The translations under genes were made by a program, and so were the position numbers. The notes under the pieces were generated by a model, which did not search any database, was not told where the DNA came from, and worked only from the letters and a program-made list of their open reading frames with translations. A stretch of DNA of 64,000 bases, taken from assembly GCA_000299115.1 (NCBI GenBank), contig CP003801.1, positions 310,001-374,000 on the forward strand. The letters run 5' to 3'. Of the stretch, positions 44,349 through 54,281 are shown piece by piece (the first letter of the stretch is position 1; every line of letters begins with the position of its first letter). This stretch comes from an alpha proteobacterium HIMB59. GTDB taxonomy: Bacteria > Pseudomonadota > Alphaproteobacteria > HIMB59.

Positions 44349-45426
44349 GGCACTTATTTTTAAAAGTATATTTTTATTGTTTGTATTTATATCTTTTTTT
44401 GGATGTGCCCCAACAGTTATCGAAACCACAAAAACACCAACAAAAGATGAAGTAATTGTTGTGGAAGAAAAAAAAGAAGAAAAGATCGAAGTTCAAAAAG
44501 AAAAAGAAATAGCTACTGTCTTGCCTGTAAAGCCAGAAAATAAAATTATTGACTTTAATAGTATTGATAAAATTTTAGCTATTTTGTCAGATGATAATCT
44601 TTTAGCGTCAATTTTTTATGAGTCTTTTATATCTGAAATAAAAAATTATCCGAATATTCCAAAAATAGATTTCATATATTCTTTAACTGAAGTTAATTCA
44701 AATATAGAGAACACATTAATTATTGGCCCTATTACCACATCTGATTTAAGAGAATTACCTCAATATCTTGGCAACAATACTTTTATACTGGCTCTATCAA
44801 ATGATTATTCTTTAATGAATAAATACGCTGACAACGAAATTATTTTTATTCCAAATAGCCCCTATCTACATGTAAACAAATTAAATCAATATATAAAAGA
44901 TCAAAGATTTATTGGCGTTCTGTACAAACAAAATGATTATGGCTTAAAAGTATTTAATCATCTAAAAGATACTTACCCATTACATTTTATAAAATCATCA
45001 TCATTTGGAACTAGTGCTATCGACTTAGAACTCTCTGTAAATTTAATTGGGAATTTAAATGAATTAGAATCAATCGTGATTATTGATGACGGATATAGTT
45101 ATAAAGACTTAATTGGATACCTAGCAACTGATGAAAATACATATCCTTTAGAAAAAATTTACTTAGTTGATAATTTTTTAGAGCAAAGAAACACTTTAGA
45201 GAATTATTATAAACCCGTTAATCGTACAAATTTTAGTACTTTTAATATATCTGACTCCAAGGACCCACACAGAGAATTTTTATTTCATAAATCTTCTGAA
45301 TTAACTTTGATTATTGCTGATAAGATTTTTTCTGAAAAAAGCTTACCTGAAACAATAAACCATCCTATTTTTGGATCTTTATCTATTGATAGTCAGATGA
45401 TTGATTATCCAATTATTTTTGAGTAA
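44347..45426 (+). CDS. LppC/LpoA-like penicillin-binding protein activator lipoprotein
   Basis: A 359-residue lipoprotein from the ATG at 44347; the lipobox is FFGC near residues 17-20. After a charged lysine/glutamate-rich linker (residues about 35-60), residues 70-359 follow a type-1 periplasmic-binding-protein fold: NTLIIGPITTSDLRELPQYL and FILALSNDYSLMNKYA match the LppC family. These proteins activate peptidoglycan synthases at the outer membrane. The partner gene rsmI starts on the same CCATGG. The 3' end overlaps rdgB by 14 bases. Confidence 0.82.
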   Translation: MALIFKSIFLLFVFISFFGCAPTVIETTKTPTKDEVIVVEEKKEEKIEVQKEKEIATVLPVKPENKIIDFNSIDKILAILSDDNLLASIFYESFISEIKNYPNIPKIDFIYSLTEVNSNIENTLIIGPITTSDLRELPQYLGNNTFILALSNDYSLMNKYADNEIIFIPNSPYLHVNKLNQYIKDQRFIGVLYKQNDYGLKVFNHLKDTYPLHFIKSSSFGTSAIDLELSVNLIGNLNELESIVIIDDGYSYKDLIGYLATDENTYPLEKIYLVDNFLEQRNTLENYYKPVNRTNFSTFNISDSKDPHREFLFHKSSELTLIIADKIFSEKSLPETINHPIFGSLSIDSQMIDYPIIFE

Positions 45427-46003
45427 TTGATAAAATCTTAAATGCTTCAAATCTATGAGATAAAAAAATTTTTTCTTTTAAACCCATCTCAGCAAAAGTT
45501 TTATTAGAATTTTGAGGAATAAAAAAAGGATCGTATCCAAAACCATCGTTGCCTCTTTTACTAGATATAATAGAACCTACAACCGTTCCAGTTACTACCT
45601 GATTTATCTCATATCCAACTAGTGATAAAGAACAATGAAAAGTAGCGCTAATTTTTTGATTTTTAGGATTTTTATTAAAAATATAATTTACAACTTGCTG
45701 CTCATCTCCCATTTCTTTTGCAACTCTTGCGGTTTTTATTCCAGGAAAATTTTCCATTCCTTCGACAATAAACCCGCTATCATCGCTTAATGTTAAACAG
45801 TCCGTTTTATTATAAAAATAAGTTGATTTGATGGCTGAGTTTTCTTCAAATGTTGAGCCATTTTCTTCTGGCTCTCCTAAATCTTTAAAGTTAGATAAAT
45901 CTAAAATATGAAAATTATTAAAAAGATTAAAATATTCTAAATAAAACTTAATCTCTCTAATTTTTCCAGCATTTCCACTGCCAAGAAGTAAGTTATTTTT
46001 CAA
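45413..46003 (-). CDS. rdgB: RdgB/HAM1 non-canonical purine NTP pyrophosphatase
   Basis: Removes dITP, ITP and XTP from the nucleotide pool. 196 residues from the TTG at 46003, chosen because the opening LLLGSGNAGKIREI then sits at the usual place and the gene overlaps rph by only 11 bases. Family motifs: GSTFEENSAIKS, LSDDSGFIVEGM, PGIKTAR, and GFGYDPFFIP near the C-terminus with the final LSHRFEA. Confidence 0.95.
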   Translation of the reverse strand: MKNNLLLGSGNAGKIREIKFYLEYFNLFNNFHILDLSNFKDLGEPEENGSTFEENSAIKSTYFYNKTDCLTLSDDSGFIVEGMENFPGIKTARVAKEMGDEQQVVNYIFNKNPKNQKISATFHCSLSLVGYEINQVVTGTVVGSIISSKRGNDGFGYDPFFIPQNSNKTFAEMGLKEKIFLSHRFEAFKILSITQK

Positions 46004-46718
46004 TAGCTTGATCTTGAATTGCAAAAATGTCAGGCATTGAGCCTTCAACCAGTTCAATAAAATCTAAAATAGTTTTTTTACTAAATTTGGCTCCTTCTCC
46101 GGTAGATTGAAATTCAATAAACTGCCCATCATTAGCCATGACAACATTACAGTCAACTTCTGCACTGGAGTCTTCTATGTAGTCTAAGTCTATACAAGGA
46201 GTTCCTTTTACAACACCTACAGAAATAGCAGCAACCTGATTAGTAATTATGCCCTTAGTGATGTTGAATTGAGTTTTATAATGATTTACTGCGCGTACTA
46301 AGCTTACATATCCACCAATGATTGACGCAGTTCGTGTTCCCCCATCTGCACTAATGACATCGCAATCGATCTTTATAGTTTTTTCTCCAAGAATATCTAA
46401 ATTTACAGCACATCGAAGACTTCGACCAATGAGTCTTTGAATTTCTTGAGTTCGACCAGATTGCCTACCCTTAGCAGCTTCTCTGTCCATTCGCTCTGAT
46501 GTAGATGACGGAAGCATTCCATATTCTGCAGTAAGCCATCCTTTGCCGGAGTTTCTAAGGAAGCCAGGAACTCTATCTTCTAAAATTGCAGAACAACAAA
46601 CATGAGTATTGCCTAATTTCACCAGACAAGATGATTGATTGTTGGGTTGAAAGTTAGGTGTTATTTCCAAGGACCGTATCTTATTTAGTTCTCGGTCATT
46701 TCTTTTATATGTACTCAT
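45993..46718 (-). CDS. rph: Ribonuclease PH
   Basis: A 241-residue phosphorolytic 3' exoribonuclease that trims tRNA ends. It has the start RNDRELNKIRSLEITPNF, VPGFLRNSGKGWLTAEYGML, RSGRTQEIQRLIGRSLRC with the conserved arginines, and IDCDVISADGGTRTASI with the catalytic aspartates. It is paired with rdgB as in many bacteria and divergent from hrcA (41-base gap). Confidence 0.98.
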   Translation of the reverse strand: MSTYKRNDRELNKIRSLEITPNFQPNNQSSCLVKLGNTHVCCSAILEDRVPGFLRNSGKGWLTAEYGMLPSSTSERMDREAAKGRQSGRTQEIQRLIGRSLRCAVNLDILGEKTIKIDCDVISADGGTRTASIIGGYVSLVRAVNHYKTQFNITKGIITNQVAAISVGVVKGTPCIDLDYIEDSSAEVDCNVVMANDGQFIEFQSTGEGAKFSKKTILDFIELVEGSMPDIFAIQDQAIEK

Positions 46719-46759
46719 TTTGAATTAATTAATTTAGGCTATAAGATCAAAAATTAATA

Positions 46760-47779
46760 ATGAATAAGAAAATATCGGAAATAAGCCAAAGAGCCAAATT
46801 CATTTTTAAGGTTCTTGTTGAAAACTACCTATCTACAGGCCAACCAATGGGCTCTAAGTCTATAAGTTCAAAATTAAATTACGATCTTTCTCCTGCGACT
46901 ATCAGAAATGTTTTAAATGAAATAAACTTACATGGATTAATTCAACGAGATCATTTTTCAGCCGGCAGTTTACCATCAGACTTTGGATTACAGTTTTATA
47001 CTCAAGCTTTGCTTGAACCAGGTCAAATTGATAAAAATGAAAAACAGCTAATTGACTCAACAAACTTTTCAGATTTTCCTCAAGAATATGAAAAAATTAC
47101 ATCTATTCTCAATGGCCTTTCTAATCAGGCAAGCTTAGTTATTAACAATGAGAAAGTTCCAAAAATTTCAAAGATCAGCTTTCACACAATTGATAAGAAA
47201 AGGGTTATTTTTATTGTAGAAAATGATGATGGCACAACAACCAATCGATTAGTTGAAACCCCTGACGATATTGAAATAAGAGACTTAAATGTCATTAGCG
47301 AATTTTTAAATAAATTCACAAACAAACAGTCACCAATACAAATCGAGAAAAATATAAAAATCTTTCTCCAAGAGGCCCAAAATAAAATTAATAAAACTAC
47401 TAAAATACTTTTAGAACAGGGCATTAAAATAAATAAAAATAACAAGTCTGAGTTTTTTGTTCGAGGATTGCCAAGCTTAGTAAATAGTAAAATAGATACA
47501 GATTTGGATACATTAAACGAATTATTGAGCGAAATTGAAACGGGAAAAATGGCTAGTAAGATGATTAAAGCCTTGAAAAAATCTAAAGGAGTACAAATAT
47601 TTATTGGAAGTAATACAAACTTATTTAAAAACACAAATTTATCGATGATTTTTTCTAACTATCAAACAAAAAATGGACTTACTGGAGCAATTGGTGTAAT
47701 AGGACCTAAAAGAATTGACTATCAAAGAATAGTTCCAATTGTTAATTATATGTCTGAAATTATATCTAACAAAAAATAA
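46760..47779 (+). CDS. hrcA: Heat-inducible transcription repressor HrcA
   Basis: A 339-residue repressor of heat-shock genes. The N-terminal winged helix has FLVENYLSTGQPMGSKSIS-like pattern and LSPATIRNVLNEINLHGLI; the middle GAF-like domain and the C-terminal YQTKNGLTGAIGVIGPKRIDY block match the family. HrcA normally binds CIRCE sites; I found none in the window, including before dnaK. Start of hrcA-grpE, with 6-9 bases to grpE. Confidence 0.93.
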   Translation: MNKKISEISQRAKFIFKVLVENYLSTGQPMGSKSISSKLNYDLSPATIRNVLNEINLHGLIQRDHFSAGSLPSDFGLQFYTQALLEPGQIDKNEKQLIDSTNFSDFPQEYEKITSILNGLSNQASLVINNEKVPKISKISFHTIDKKRVIFIVENDDGTTTNRLVETPDDIEIRDLNVISEFLNKFTNKQSPIQIEKNIKIFLQEAQNKINKTTKILLEQGIKINKNNKSEFFVRGLPSLVNSKIDTDLDTLNELLSEIETGKMASKMIKALKKSKGVQIFIGSNTNLFKNTNLSMIFSNYQTKNGLTGAIGVIGPKRIDYQRIVPIVNYMSEIISNKK

Positions 47780-47788
47780 CGAGGAATG

Positions 47789-48424
47789 ATGAGCGAAGAG
47801 AATAATAATAAATTAGAAGAACAAGATTTAGAAAATCCGACTTCAGAAAAAGAAGAACAAGTATCAGAAGAGTCAAAAGATCAAGAAGAGGCTGAAATTT
47901 CTCCTGAAGACTTAATAGAAAAATTAAATGAAGAAATTACGAGTCTAAAAGATCAAAGACTGCGCGCAATTGCGGAGCTAGAAAATTTTAGAAAACGAGC
48001 TGAAAAAGATCAGTCTGATGCTCTAAAGTATGGAATTTCAAATTTTGCTAAAGAAATTATTAATATTAGAGATAATATCGAGCGTGCACAAAGTAGTATT
48101 TCTGATGAAGCAAAAAAAAATGAGGCCATTAAATCTGTTATTGAAGGAATAGATTTAATTGCCCAGTCTGTTGTTTCAACTTTTGAAAAAATTGGAATTA
48201 AGAAAATTGAAAGTCTCAATGAAAAATTTGATCACAATCTGCATCAAGCCATGATGGAAATCGAAAATGAGGAGCTAGAGCCCGGCACTATTGTGCAAGA
48301 GCTCATCCCCGGCTACACACTTCATGATCGGCTTTTGAGACCCGCAATGGTGGGCGTCTCAAAAAAGTCAAAAAAAAATGAAGATAATGCTGACAAATCA
48401 GCACCAGAAGAAATAGAAAGCTAA
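47789..48424 (+). CDS. grpE: GrpE nucleotide exchange factor
   Basis: About 211 residues; DnaK's exchange factor. The ATG at 47789 is preferred to the one just before it because GAGG at 47781 is then properly spaced. The acidic N-terminal tail is followed by a long coiled coil (about 40-130; RAIAELENFRKRAEKDQSD) and the C-terminal beta domain with FDHNLHQAMMEIENEELEPG and LRPAMVGVSK. Confidence 0.95.
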   Translation: MSEENNNKLEEQDLENPTSEKEEQVSEESKDQEEAEISPEDLIEKLNEEITSLKDQRLRAIAELENFRKRAEKDQSDALKYGISNFAKEIINIRDNIERAQSSISDEAKKNEAIKSVIEGIDLIAQSVVSTFEKIGIKKIESLNEKFDHNLHQAMMEIENEELEPGTIVQELIPGYTLHDRLLRPAMVGVSKKSKKNEDNADKSAPEEIES

Positions 48425-48446
48425 GTATTTAGCGCTTTTTCAAGCC

Positions 48447-48475
48447 CTTGAATATGGCAGGCATCAACCCATATA
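48447..48475 (+). promoter_or_regulatory. Sigma-32 (RpoH) type heat-shock promoter of dnaK
   Basis: CTTGAA at 48447-48452 and CCCATATA at 48468-48475 are separated by 15 bases, closely matching the RpoH consensus (CTTGAA, about 14 bases, CCCATNT). It lies 43 bases before dnaK, inside the only gap between grpE and dnaK. Confidence 0.8.
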
Positions 48476-48518
48476 CATAAGTAGTTTATTAATATTTAAA
48501 TTTTTATAGGTACAAAAA

Positions 48519-50450
48519 ATGGCAAAAGTAATTGGAATTGATTTAGGAACCACCAACTCTTGTGTGGCCATCATGGATGGAAAAAATCCAAAAGTTATAG
48601 AAAATTCTGAAGGAGCTAGAACAACTCCTTCTGTAGTAGCATTCACTGAAAGTGAAAAATTAATCGGACAATCTGCAAAAAGACAAGCAGTAACTAATCC
48701 TGAAAATACTCTTTACGCAGTAAAACGTTTCATTGGTAGAAGTTTTGATGATCAGACTGTTCAAAAAGATGTCTCTCTATCTCCATTTAAAATTATCAAA
48801 GGTAACAACGGAGACGCATGGGTAGAGGCGCAAGGAGAGAAATATAGTCCAAGTCAAATCTCTGCATTCATTTTGCAAAAGATGAAAGAGACTGCAGAGT
48901 CTTATACTGGTGAGACTATTACGCAGGCAGTGATTACTGTTCCAGCATATTTTAATGATGCACAAAGACAGGCAACAAAAGACGCGGGTAAGATTGCTGG
49001 TTTAGAAGTTTTAAGAATTATTAATGAACCAACTGCTGCTTCACTAGCATACGGTCTTGATAAAAAACAATCAGGAACAGTTGTTGTTTATGACTTAGGT
49101 GGCGGAACGTTTGACGTCTCTATATTAGAAGTTGGTGATGGTGTTTTTGAAGTAAAAGCAACGAACGGTGATACACACTTAGGTGGAGAAGATTTTGATC
49201 TTCGCATTATCGATTTTCTTGCAAATGAATTTAAAAAAGAACAAGGAATTGATTTAAAAAACGACAAGCTTGCCCTACAAAGATTAAAAGAGGCGGCTGA
49301 AAAAGCAAAAATCGAATTATCAAGCTCAACTCAAACAGATGTAAATTTGCCATTTATTACTGCTGATCAATCTGGTCCAAAACACTTAAACGTTAAATTA
49401 ACCAGAGCGAAGTTAGAGGAACTAGTTGATGATTTGCTGCAAAATACTATTGAACCATGTAAAAAAGCTTTAAGCGATGCCGGTCTATCTGCGTCGGATA
49501 TTAATGATGTAATTTTAGTTGGCGGCATGACTAGAATGCCAAAAGTAACAGAAATCGTTAAAAACTTTTTTGGCAAAGATCCTAGTAAAGGCGTGAATCC
49601 AGATGAAGTTGTTGCGATGGGCGCAGCTATTCAAGCAGGTGTTCTTCAAGGAGACGTCAAAGACGTTCTTTTATTAGATGTTACACCACTATCTCTTGGA
49701 ATTGAGACTTTAGGTGGTGTTTTTACTAAGCTTATTGAAAGAAATACCACCGTGCCTACCAAAAAAAGCCAGGTATTTTCTACAGCAGAAGATAATCAAA
49801 ATGCTGTAACTATTAGAGTGTTCCAAGGTGAACGTGAAATGGCTCAAGATAATAAATTACTCGGGCAATTTGATTTAGTAGGCATCCCACCAGCTCCAAG
49901 AGGCACTCCTCAAATTGAAGTTACTTTTGATATTGATGCTAATGGTATTGTAAACGTTTCTGCTAAAGATAAATCTACAGGCAAAGAGCAACAGATTAAA
50001 ATCCAAGCATCTGGAGGCTTATCAGATGAAGAAATTGATAAAATGGTTAAAGATGCCGAAGCAAATGCAGAAGCAGATAAAAAGAAACGAGAAGAAGTAG
50101 ACGTCAAAAACCAAGCTGATAGTTTAGTATTTCAAGTCGAGAAAAATTTAAAAGAACACGGTGATAAAATCGCTGCTGAAGATAAAAGCAAAATTGAATC
50201 CGACTTAAAAGATCTTAAAGATGCTATTGAAAAGAATGATCTTGAGGCAATGAAACAAAAAACCCAAGATCTGACACAATCATCTATGAAAATGGGTGAA
50301 GCTATGTACAAAGATCAACAGGCAGCAGGTGGAGCTGCTGGCGCCGAACAACCTCAGTCAGATAATCAACAAGAAGCACCAAAAGATGACGATGTCATTG
50401 ATGCTGACTATGAAGAGGTTGATGAAGATAAAAAAGCAAGCGGGCAATAA
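48519..50450 (+). CDS. dnaK: Chaperone DnaK (Hsp70)
   Basis: A 643-residue Hsp70. ATPase motifs [53 protein letters not shown] and [12 protein letters not shown] are intact; the linker [15 protein letters not shown] leads to the substrate-binding domain with GERE; the acidic tail ends [10 protein letters not shown]. Full length for the family. It is followed 23 bases later by dnaJ and preceded by a heat-shock promoter. Confidence 0.99.
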   Translation: MAKVIGIDLGTTNSCVAIMDGKNPKVIENSEGARTTPSVVAFTESEKLIGQSAKRQAVTNPENTLYAVKRFIGRSFDDQTVQKDVSLSPFKIIKGNNGDAWVEAQGEKYSPSQISAFILQKMKETAESYTGETITQAVITVPAYFNDAQRQATKDAGKIAGLEVLRIINEPTAASLAYGLDKKQSGTVVVYDLGGGTFDVSILEVGDGVFEVKATNGDTHLGGEDFDLRIIDFLANEFKKEQGIDLKNDKLALQRLKEAAEKAKIELSSSTQTDVNLPFITADQSGPKHLNVKLTRAKLEELVDDLLQNTIEPCKKALSDAGLSASDINDVILVGGMTRMPKVTEIVKNFFGKDPSKGVNPDEVVAMGAAIQAGVLQGDVKDVLLLDVTPLSLGIETLGGVFTKLIERNTTVPTKKSQVFSTAEDNQNAVTIRVFQGEREMAQDNKLLGQFDLVGIPPAPRGTPQIEVTFDIDANGIVNVSAKDKSTGKEQQIKIQASGGLSDEEIDKMVKDAEANAEADKKKREEVDVKNQADSLVFQVEKNLKEHGDKIAAEDKSKIESDLKDLKDAIEKNDLEAMKQKTQDLTQSSMKMGEAMYKDQQAAGGAAGAEQPQSDNQQEAPKDDDVIDADYEEVDEDKKASGQ

Positions 50451-50473
50451 AAACTAAGCTCGTATAAAAAACG

Positions 50474-51553
50474 ATGGCTGATGATTTTTATGATACCCTA
50501 GGCGTCTCCCGTGATGCTAGCGATGCAGACATCAAAAGTGCCTACCGAAAATTAGCAATGAAGTATCATCCTGATCGAAATCAGGGTGATGCTACTGCTG
50601 AGCAAAAATTTAAAGATGTCAGCCAGGCATATGAAATTTTAAAAGACCCAAAAAAAAGACAAACCTACGATCAATTTGGCCATGCTGCCTTCGAACAAGG
50701 AGGTGGCGGGGCAGGTGGTTTTGGCCAACAGGGTTTCGGAGGTTTTTCTGATATATTTGAAGACATATTTGGAGCCTTTGGCGAAGGCGGACAAAGAGAA
50801 AGTCGTGGAGATGATTTACGCTATGATGTTACGATTGATTTAGAAGAAGCTTTTCATGGTAAAACTCTAGACGTAACCATTCCTAAAATGGTGAATTGTC
50901 CCGAACAACATAGCTATAAAAGCTGTTCAACTTGTGATGGATATGGAAAAGTTCGCACCCAAAGCGGTTTTTTTTCCATGGAAAGAACTTGCGGTCGTTG
51001 TGGTGGAACAGGTCAAGAAATGAAAGGTCGTTGCTCTAAATGTAGCAATACTGGTCGAGTCAAACAAAATAAAAAATTACAAATAAAAATTCCAGCAGGT
51101 GTTGAAACTGGTAATCGAATTCGAATGAGCGGCGAAGGAGAAGCGGGTGATCGTGGAGGATCTTACGGGGATCTATATGTTTTTATCAATATTAATAATC
51201 ACAAACTTTTTCAAAGAGAAAGAGATAATATTATTTGTGATGTTGCAATTCCTTTTACAACCGCAGCCCTTGGAGGAAAAATTGAAGTGCCTACCATAGA
51301 AAAAAAAATGGTTAATGTATCTATACCTAAAGGAATGCAATCTGGTCATAAACTCAGAATAAAAGAAAAAGGAATGAGTATTCTTCGAACACAACGAAGA
51401 GGGGATATGATAGTAAGAGTGCATGCCGAAACCCCAGTGAATTTATCTGCAGAACAAGAAAAGCTTTTGAATCAATTTAATGATAGCCTAACTAAAAAAA
51501 ATTCTACAATGACTGAAGGCTTTTTTGATAAAGTAAAAAAGATGTTTAATTAA
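50474..51553 (+). CDS. dnaJ: Chaperone DnaJ (Hsp40) with an altered zinc site
   Basis: A 359-residue co-chaperone. J domain residues 1-70 with the HPD triad in KYHPDRNQGD; a Gly/Phe-rich segment (about 75-105); then the zinc region and C-terminal client-binding domains. Of the four C-x-x-C-x-G-x-G repeats only the middle two (CSTCDGYG, CGRCGGTG) are canonical. The first is reduced to a single Cys with a nearby His (CPEQH), and the fourth is CSKCSNTG. The stop overlaps the next gene by one base. Confidence 0.97.
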   Translation: MADDFYDTLGVSRDASDADIKSAYRKLAMKYHPDRNQGDATAEQKFKDVSQAYEILKDPKKRQTYDQFGHAAFEQGGGGAGGFGQQGFGGFSDIFEDIFGAFGEGGQRESRGDDLRYDVTIDLEEAFHGKTLDVTIPKMVNCPEQHSYKSCSTCDGYGKVRTQSGFFSMERTCGRCGGTGQEMKGRCSKCSNTGRVKQNKKLQIKIPAGVETGNRIRMSGEGEAGDRGGSYGDLYVFININNHKLFQRERDNIICDVAIPFTTAALGGKIEVPTIEKKMVNVSIPKGMQSGHKLRIKEKGMSILRTQRRGDMIVRVHAETPVNLSAEQEKLLNQFNDSLTKKNSTMTEGFFDKVKKMFN

Positions 51554-52065
51554 TGCAATATCACTATGATATTGTAGATACCATTTTTGGTAAATTGTTC
51601 ATTTTAGATAGCTCAAAAGGCCTCCATTTTCTATTAAAAAACAATGACCCCAGAGTTAATAAAATAAAAAAACAATATTCTCCAATTAAAAACTTATTTA
51701 ACTCAGATTTAAAAATACAAATAACTAAATATGTCAAAGGAGAGTTAAAAAAATTTTCATGTAAAATTAATTTTCTGAGTGGTTCCCAATTGCAAAAACA
51801 AGTTTGGACTCAATTAAAAAAAATTTCCTATGGCAAAACTATTTCTTATTCTGATTTGGCGTTAAAAACACCTTATCAAAAGGCTATCAGGGCCGTTGCA
51901 ACAGCGGTAGGGAAAAATCCCATTGGAATTATCATTCCATGTCATCGAGTAATAGCTAAAGATGGAAGTCTTGGTGGATATGCTTGGGGTATTAAAATGA
52001 AGGCTAAACTACTAGATATTGAGGTTGGTGGAATGGCTGACTCGACATATAGAGGAGGAAAGTGA
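51553..52065 (+). CDS. Methylated-DNA-protein-cysteine methyltransferase
   Basis: A 170-residue suicide DNA repair protein that removes O6-methylguanine damage. The active-site IIPCHRVIA has its cysteine at about residue 130; the DNA-binding helix is near SYSDLALKTPYQKAIRAVATA, and GNPIGI precedes the active site. The last 15 residues are an unusual extension (VGGMADSTYRGGK). Translationally coupled to dnaJ. The 91-base gap after it holds no gene. Confidence 0.95.
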   Translation: MQYHYDIVDTIFGKLFILDSSKGLHFLLKNNDPRVNKIKKQYSPIKNLFNSDLKIQITKYVKGELKKFSCKINFLSGSQLQKQVWTQLKKISYGKTISYSDLALKTPYQKAIRAVATAVGKNPIGIIIPCHRVIAKDGSLGGYAWGIKMKAKLLDIEVGGMADSTYRGGK

Positions 52066-52156
52066 AACACCGAATCAGCCCCCGCATGAATGCTAATTGA
52101 ACATTAATACTTAATTTAAGTTAGTCAAAGTTAGCCCTATCTCTTAAAATTGCCGA

Positions 52157-53428
52157 ATGCCATTAAAATCCTTATTTGCCTATAGTTTTCAGTCTTTTTA
52201 CCTAGCGGGCAGTTTTTTACTTTTATTTATATTTTTACCAAGTTTTTACAATTTATCGGTTGGTTTCGCGTTGAGTACGGTTGGGATGATTATTTTAATT
52301 TCAAGAGTATTCGACGTATTTTCAGATTTTATTATCGGCTATCTTACTGAACGAAGATTTATCAAAGGCCTACCAAAAAAAAATCAAATCTTATTAGGTA
52401 TTTTTGTTTTTATTTTTTCGATTATCGGTCTTTATATTATTCAACCAAATAATTATTACTGGTTTATTTTTTATTATAATTTGGCACTTGTTAGTTACTC
52501 CATAGCAATTATCCCATATGACTCAATTGTTATAGATCAAAAGAAAATACAACATCGCCGATTTTACATTGCTGCAATAAAAGAGATATTTACTATTCTT
52601 GGAGTTTTAGCCGCATTAATTATCCCAACGGCTCTATCTAAAATTTTATCTGTTGAACTATTAAATCAAGAAGTAATCAAAATTACGGGCTTAATTATTA
52701 TTATTTTAGCAATAATTGGGTCTATATTGTTCTATCTTTTTTTTGAGGAAGATAATCAATTTCATTCAAAATTTATTTCTTTGAAAGAAATTAAATTATA
52801 TTTAAGTCAAAATAAAAAAATATCCCCTTTTGCTGTGATTACATTTTTAAACCTACTCGCAAATAATTTTACTGCAAACTTATTCATTATTTTTGTATCA
52901 AGTTATTTAGGCTTATCAAATTATGCAGGCCCTTTGCTAATTTTATATTTTTTAATTACTCTAATTTCTACTCCAGTTTGGTATCATTTTGGTAAAACTT
53001 TCTCGAATATGTTTCTTCTCCAAGTTGGAACAATCATTTCTATTGTTGGATTTTTCTTTGTGTTATTCACCAATGATAATCATTGGTATTTATATTTAAT
53101 TGTGGTTCTGATTACAGGTTTTGGTGTTGGCATAGATTTAATTGTCCCTCAAACAGAATTAGCTGAAATTCTTGATCAGAATACTCAAAATCGATTATCT
53201 CAAATTTTTACAGCATTATTTTCTATGATCCGTAAAGCAGCTATTGGTTTAGCAGGAGGTATTGCATTAACAGGATATGGTTATTTAGAAAGCAATAATA
53301 TCGTTATTTATCAGGGATTATCAAATATTATGATTTTTTATTTTTTTATTCCCATCACAATTAAAGTGATCGTATTACTACTAGTTATGAGATATAGAAG
53401 TAAATTCCATGTCTCAAATAGAGAGTAA
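52157..53428 (+). CDS. MFS/GPH family cation-coupled symporter
   Basis: A 423-residue inner-membrane transporter with about 12 helices. The loop after helix 2 has SRVFDVFSDFIIGYLTER, matching the D-x-x-x-D-x-x-x-G-x-x-x-D/E-R/T block of the glycoside-pentoside-hexuronide group. Substrate unknown, perhaps a sugar. It overlaps the next transporter by 20 bases, so they are one transcription unit. Confidence 0.82.
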   Translation: MPLKSLFAYSFQSFYLAGSFLLLFIFLPSFYNLSVGFALSTVGMIILISRVFDVFSDFIIGYLTERRFIKGLPKKNQILLGIFVFIFSIIGLYIIQPNNYYWFIFYYNLALVSYSIAIIPYDSIVIDQKKIQHRRFYIAAIKEIFTILGVLAALIIPTALSKILSVELLNQEVIKITGLIIIILAIIGSILFYLFFEEDNQFHSKFISLKEIKLYLSQNKKISPFAVITFLNLLANNFTANLFIIFVSSYLGLSNYAGPLLILYFLITLISTPVWYHFGKTFSNMFLLQVGTIISIVGFFFVLFTNDNHWYLYLIVVLITGFGVGIDLIVPQTELAEILDQNTQNRLSQIFTALFSMIRKAAIGLAGGIALTGYGYLESNNIVIYQGLSNIMIFYFFIPITIKVIVLLLVMRYRSKFHVSNRE

Positions 53429-54281
53429 AAAACATTTAATTTATATTCTAGGTACTTTTGCTTTTTTTCTTTTCACAATTGCAGATACCATTATTAAATT
53501 AATTGGCGATTTTTATAAAGACACTGTTATCTTTTCAATTGCTAGTTATTCAGCAATTATTCCAGTTTGTATTTATCTTTTATATAGAAGAAGTTTAAAT
53601 GAAATAAAAACCAAAAATTACAAGCTTCATATTATCCGAGGCATTTTAATGACACTTACTTATTATTTTATTGTCAAAGGTATTATTCTTTTACCTTTGT
53701 CAATTGCCTACCCAATTATTTTATCTGCACCTGTGTTATTATCAGTTTTGGGTATTTTAGTCTTAAAAGAGTCTTTGTATTTATCAAAGATAATTTCTTT
53801 AGTACTTGCTATGACTGCAGTTTTTTTAGTTTCTGGATTCAGTTTATCAGAAGGTTTTAATGCACAGGGCGTTCTATTTTTAATTTTAGGGGTAGTTGCA
53901 CTTGCATGCCTAGACTTTTCTGTAAGGGTTTATGGAAAAAATGAAAGAACTGTTGCTTTAACTTTTTATAGTATGCTTTTTACTGGTACTATTTTTTTTA
54001 TTTTCTCTATAAATAACTTTCACAATATCCTTTTAAAAGATTTTTTAATTATGGTCAGTGCAGGATTGCTTGATGGAGTTGCAATGATGATATTAATTTA
54101 TTCTTTAAGAAGAATAGAGGCATCTTTCTTCAGTATAACCCACTATTCTCAAATTATATTTGGTATCGTCATTAGTATTTTTATTTTTAACCACTATCCA
54201 TCATCTATTGAGCTTTTGGGCGCAGCAATGATTATAGTTTCTGGTTATTTAATTTACGCGAAGTTAAAAAAATTAAATTGA
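53409..54281 (+). CDS. EamA/DMT family permease
   Basis: A 290-residue permease with ten predicted helices made of two EamA repeats; the repeat ends PLSIAYPIILSAPVLLSVLG and the second half RIEASFFSITHYSQIIFG are characteristic. Such permeases export or import small metabolites. It overlaps the MFS gene by 20 bases and ends tail-to-tail with the DUF4864 gene (9-base overlap). Confidence 0.88.
   Translation: MSQIESKKHLIYILGTFAFFLFTIADTIIKLIGDFYKDTVIFSIASYSAIIPVCIYLLYRRSLNEIKTKNYKLHIIRGILMTLTYYFIVKGIILLPLSIAYPIILSAPVLLSVLGILVLKESLYLSKIISLVLAMTAVFLVSGFSLSEGFNAQGVLFLILGVVALACLDFSVRVYGKNERTVALTFYSMLFTGTIFFIFSINNFHNILLKDFLIMVSAGLLDGVAMMILIYSLRRIEASFFSITHYSQIIFGIVISIFIFNHYPSSIELLGAAMIIVSGYLIYAKLKKLN

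Noticed and set aside
48425-48518. CIRCE element for HrcA before dnaK
   Set aside because: No TTAGCACTC-N9-GAGTGCTAA or close variant; the gap holds a sigma-32-type promoter instead.
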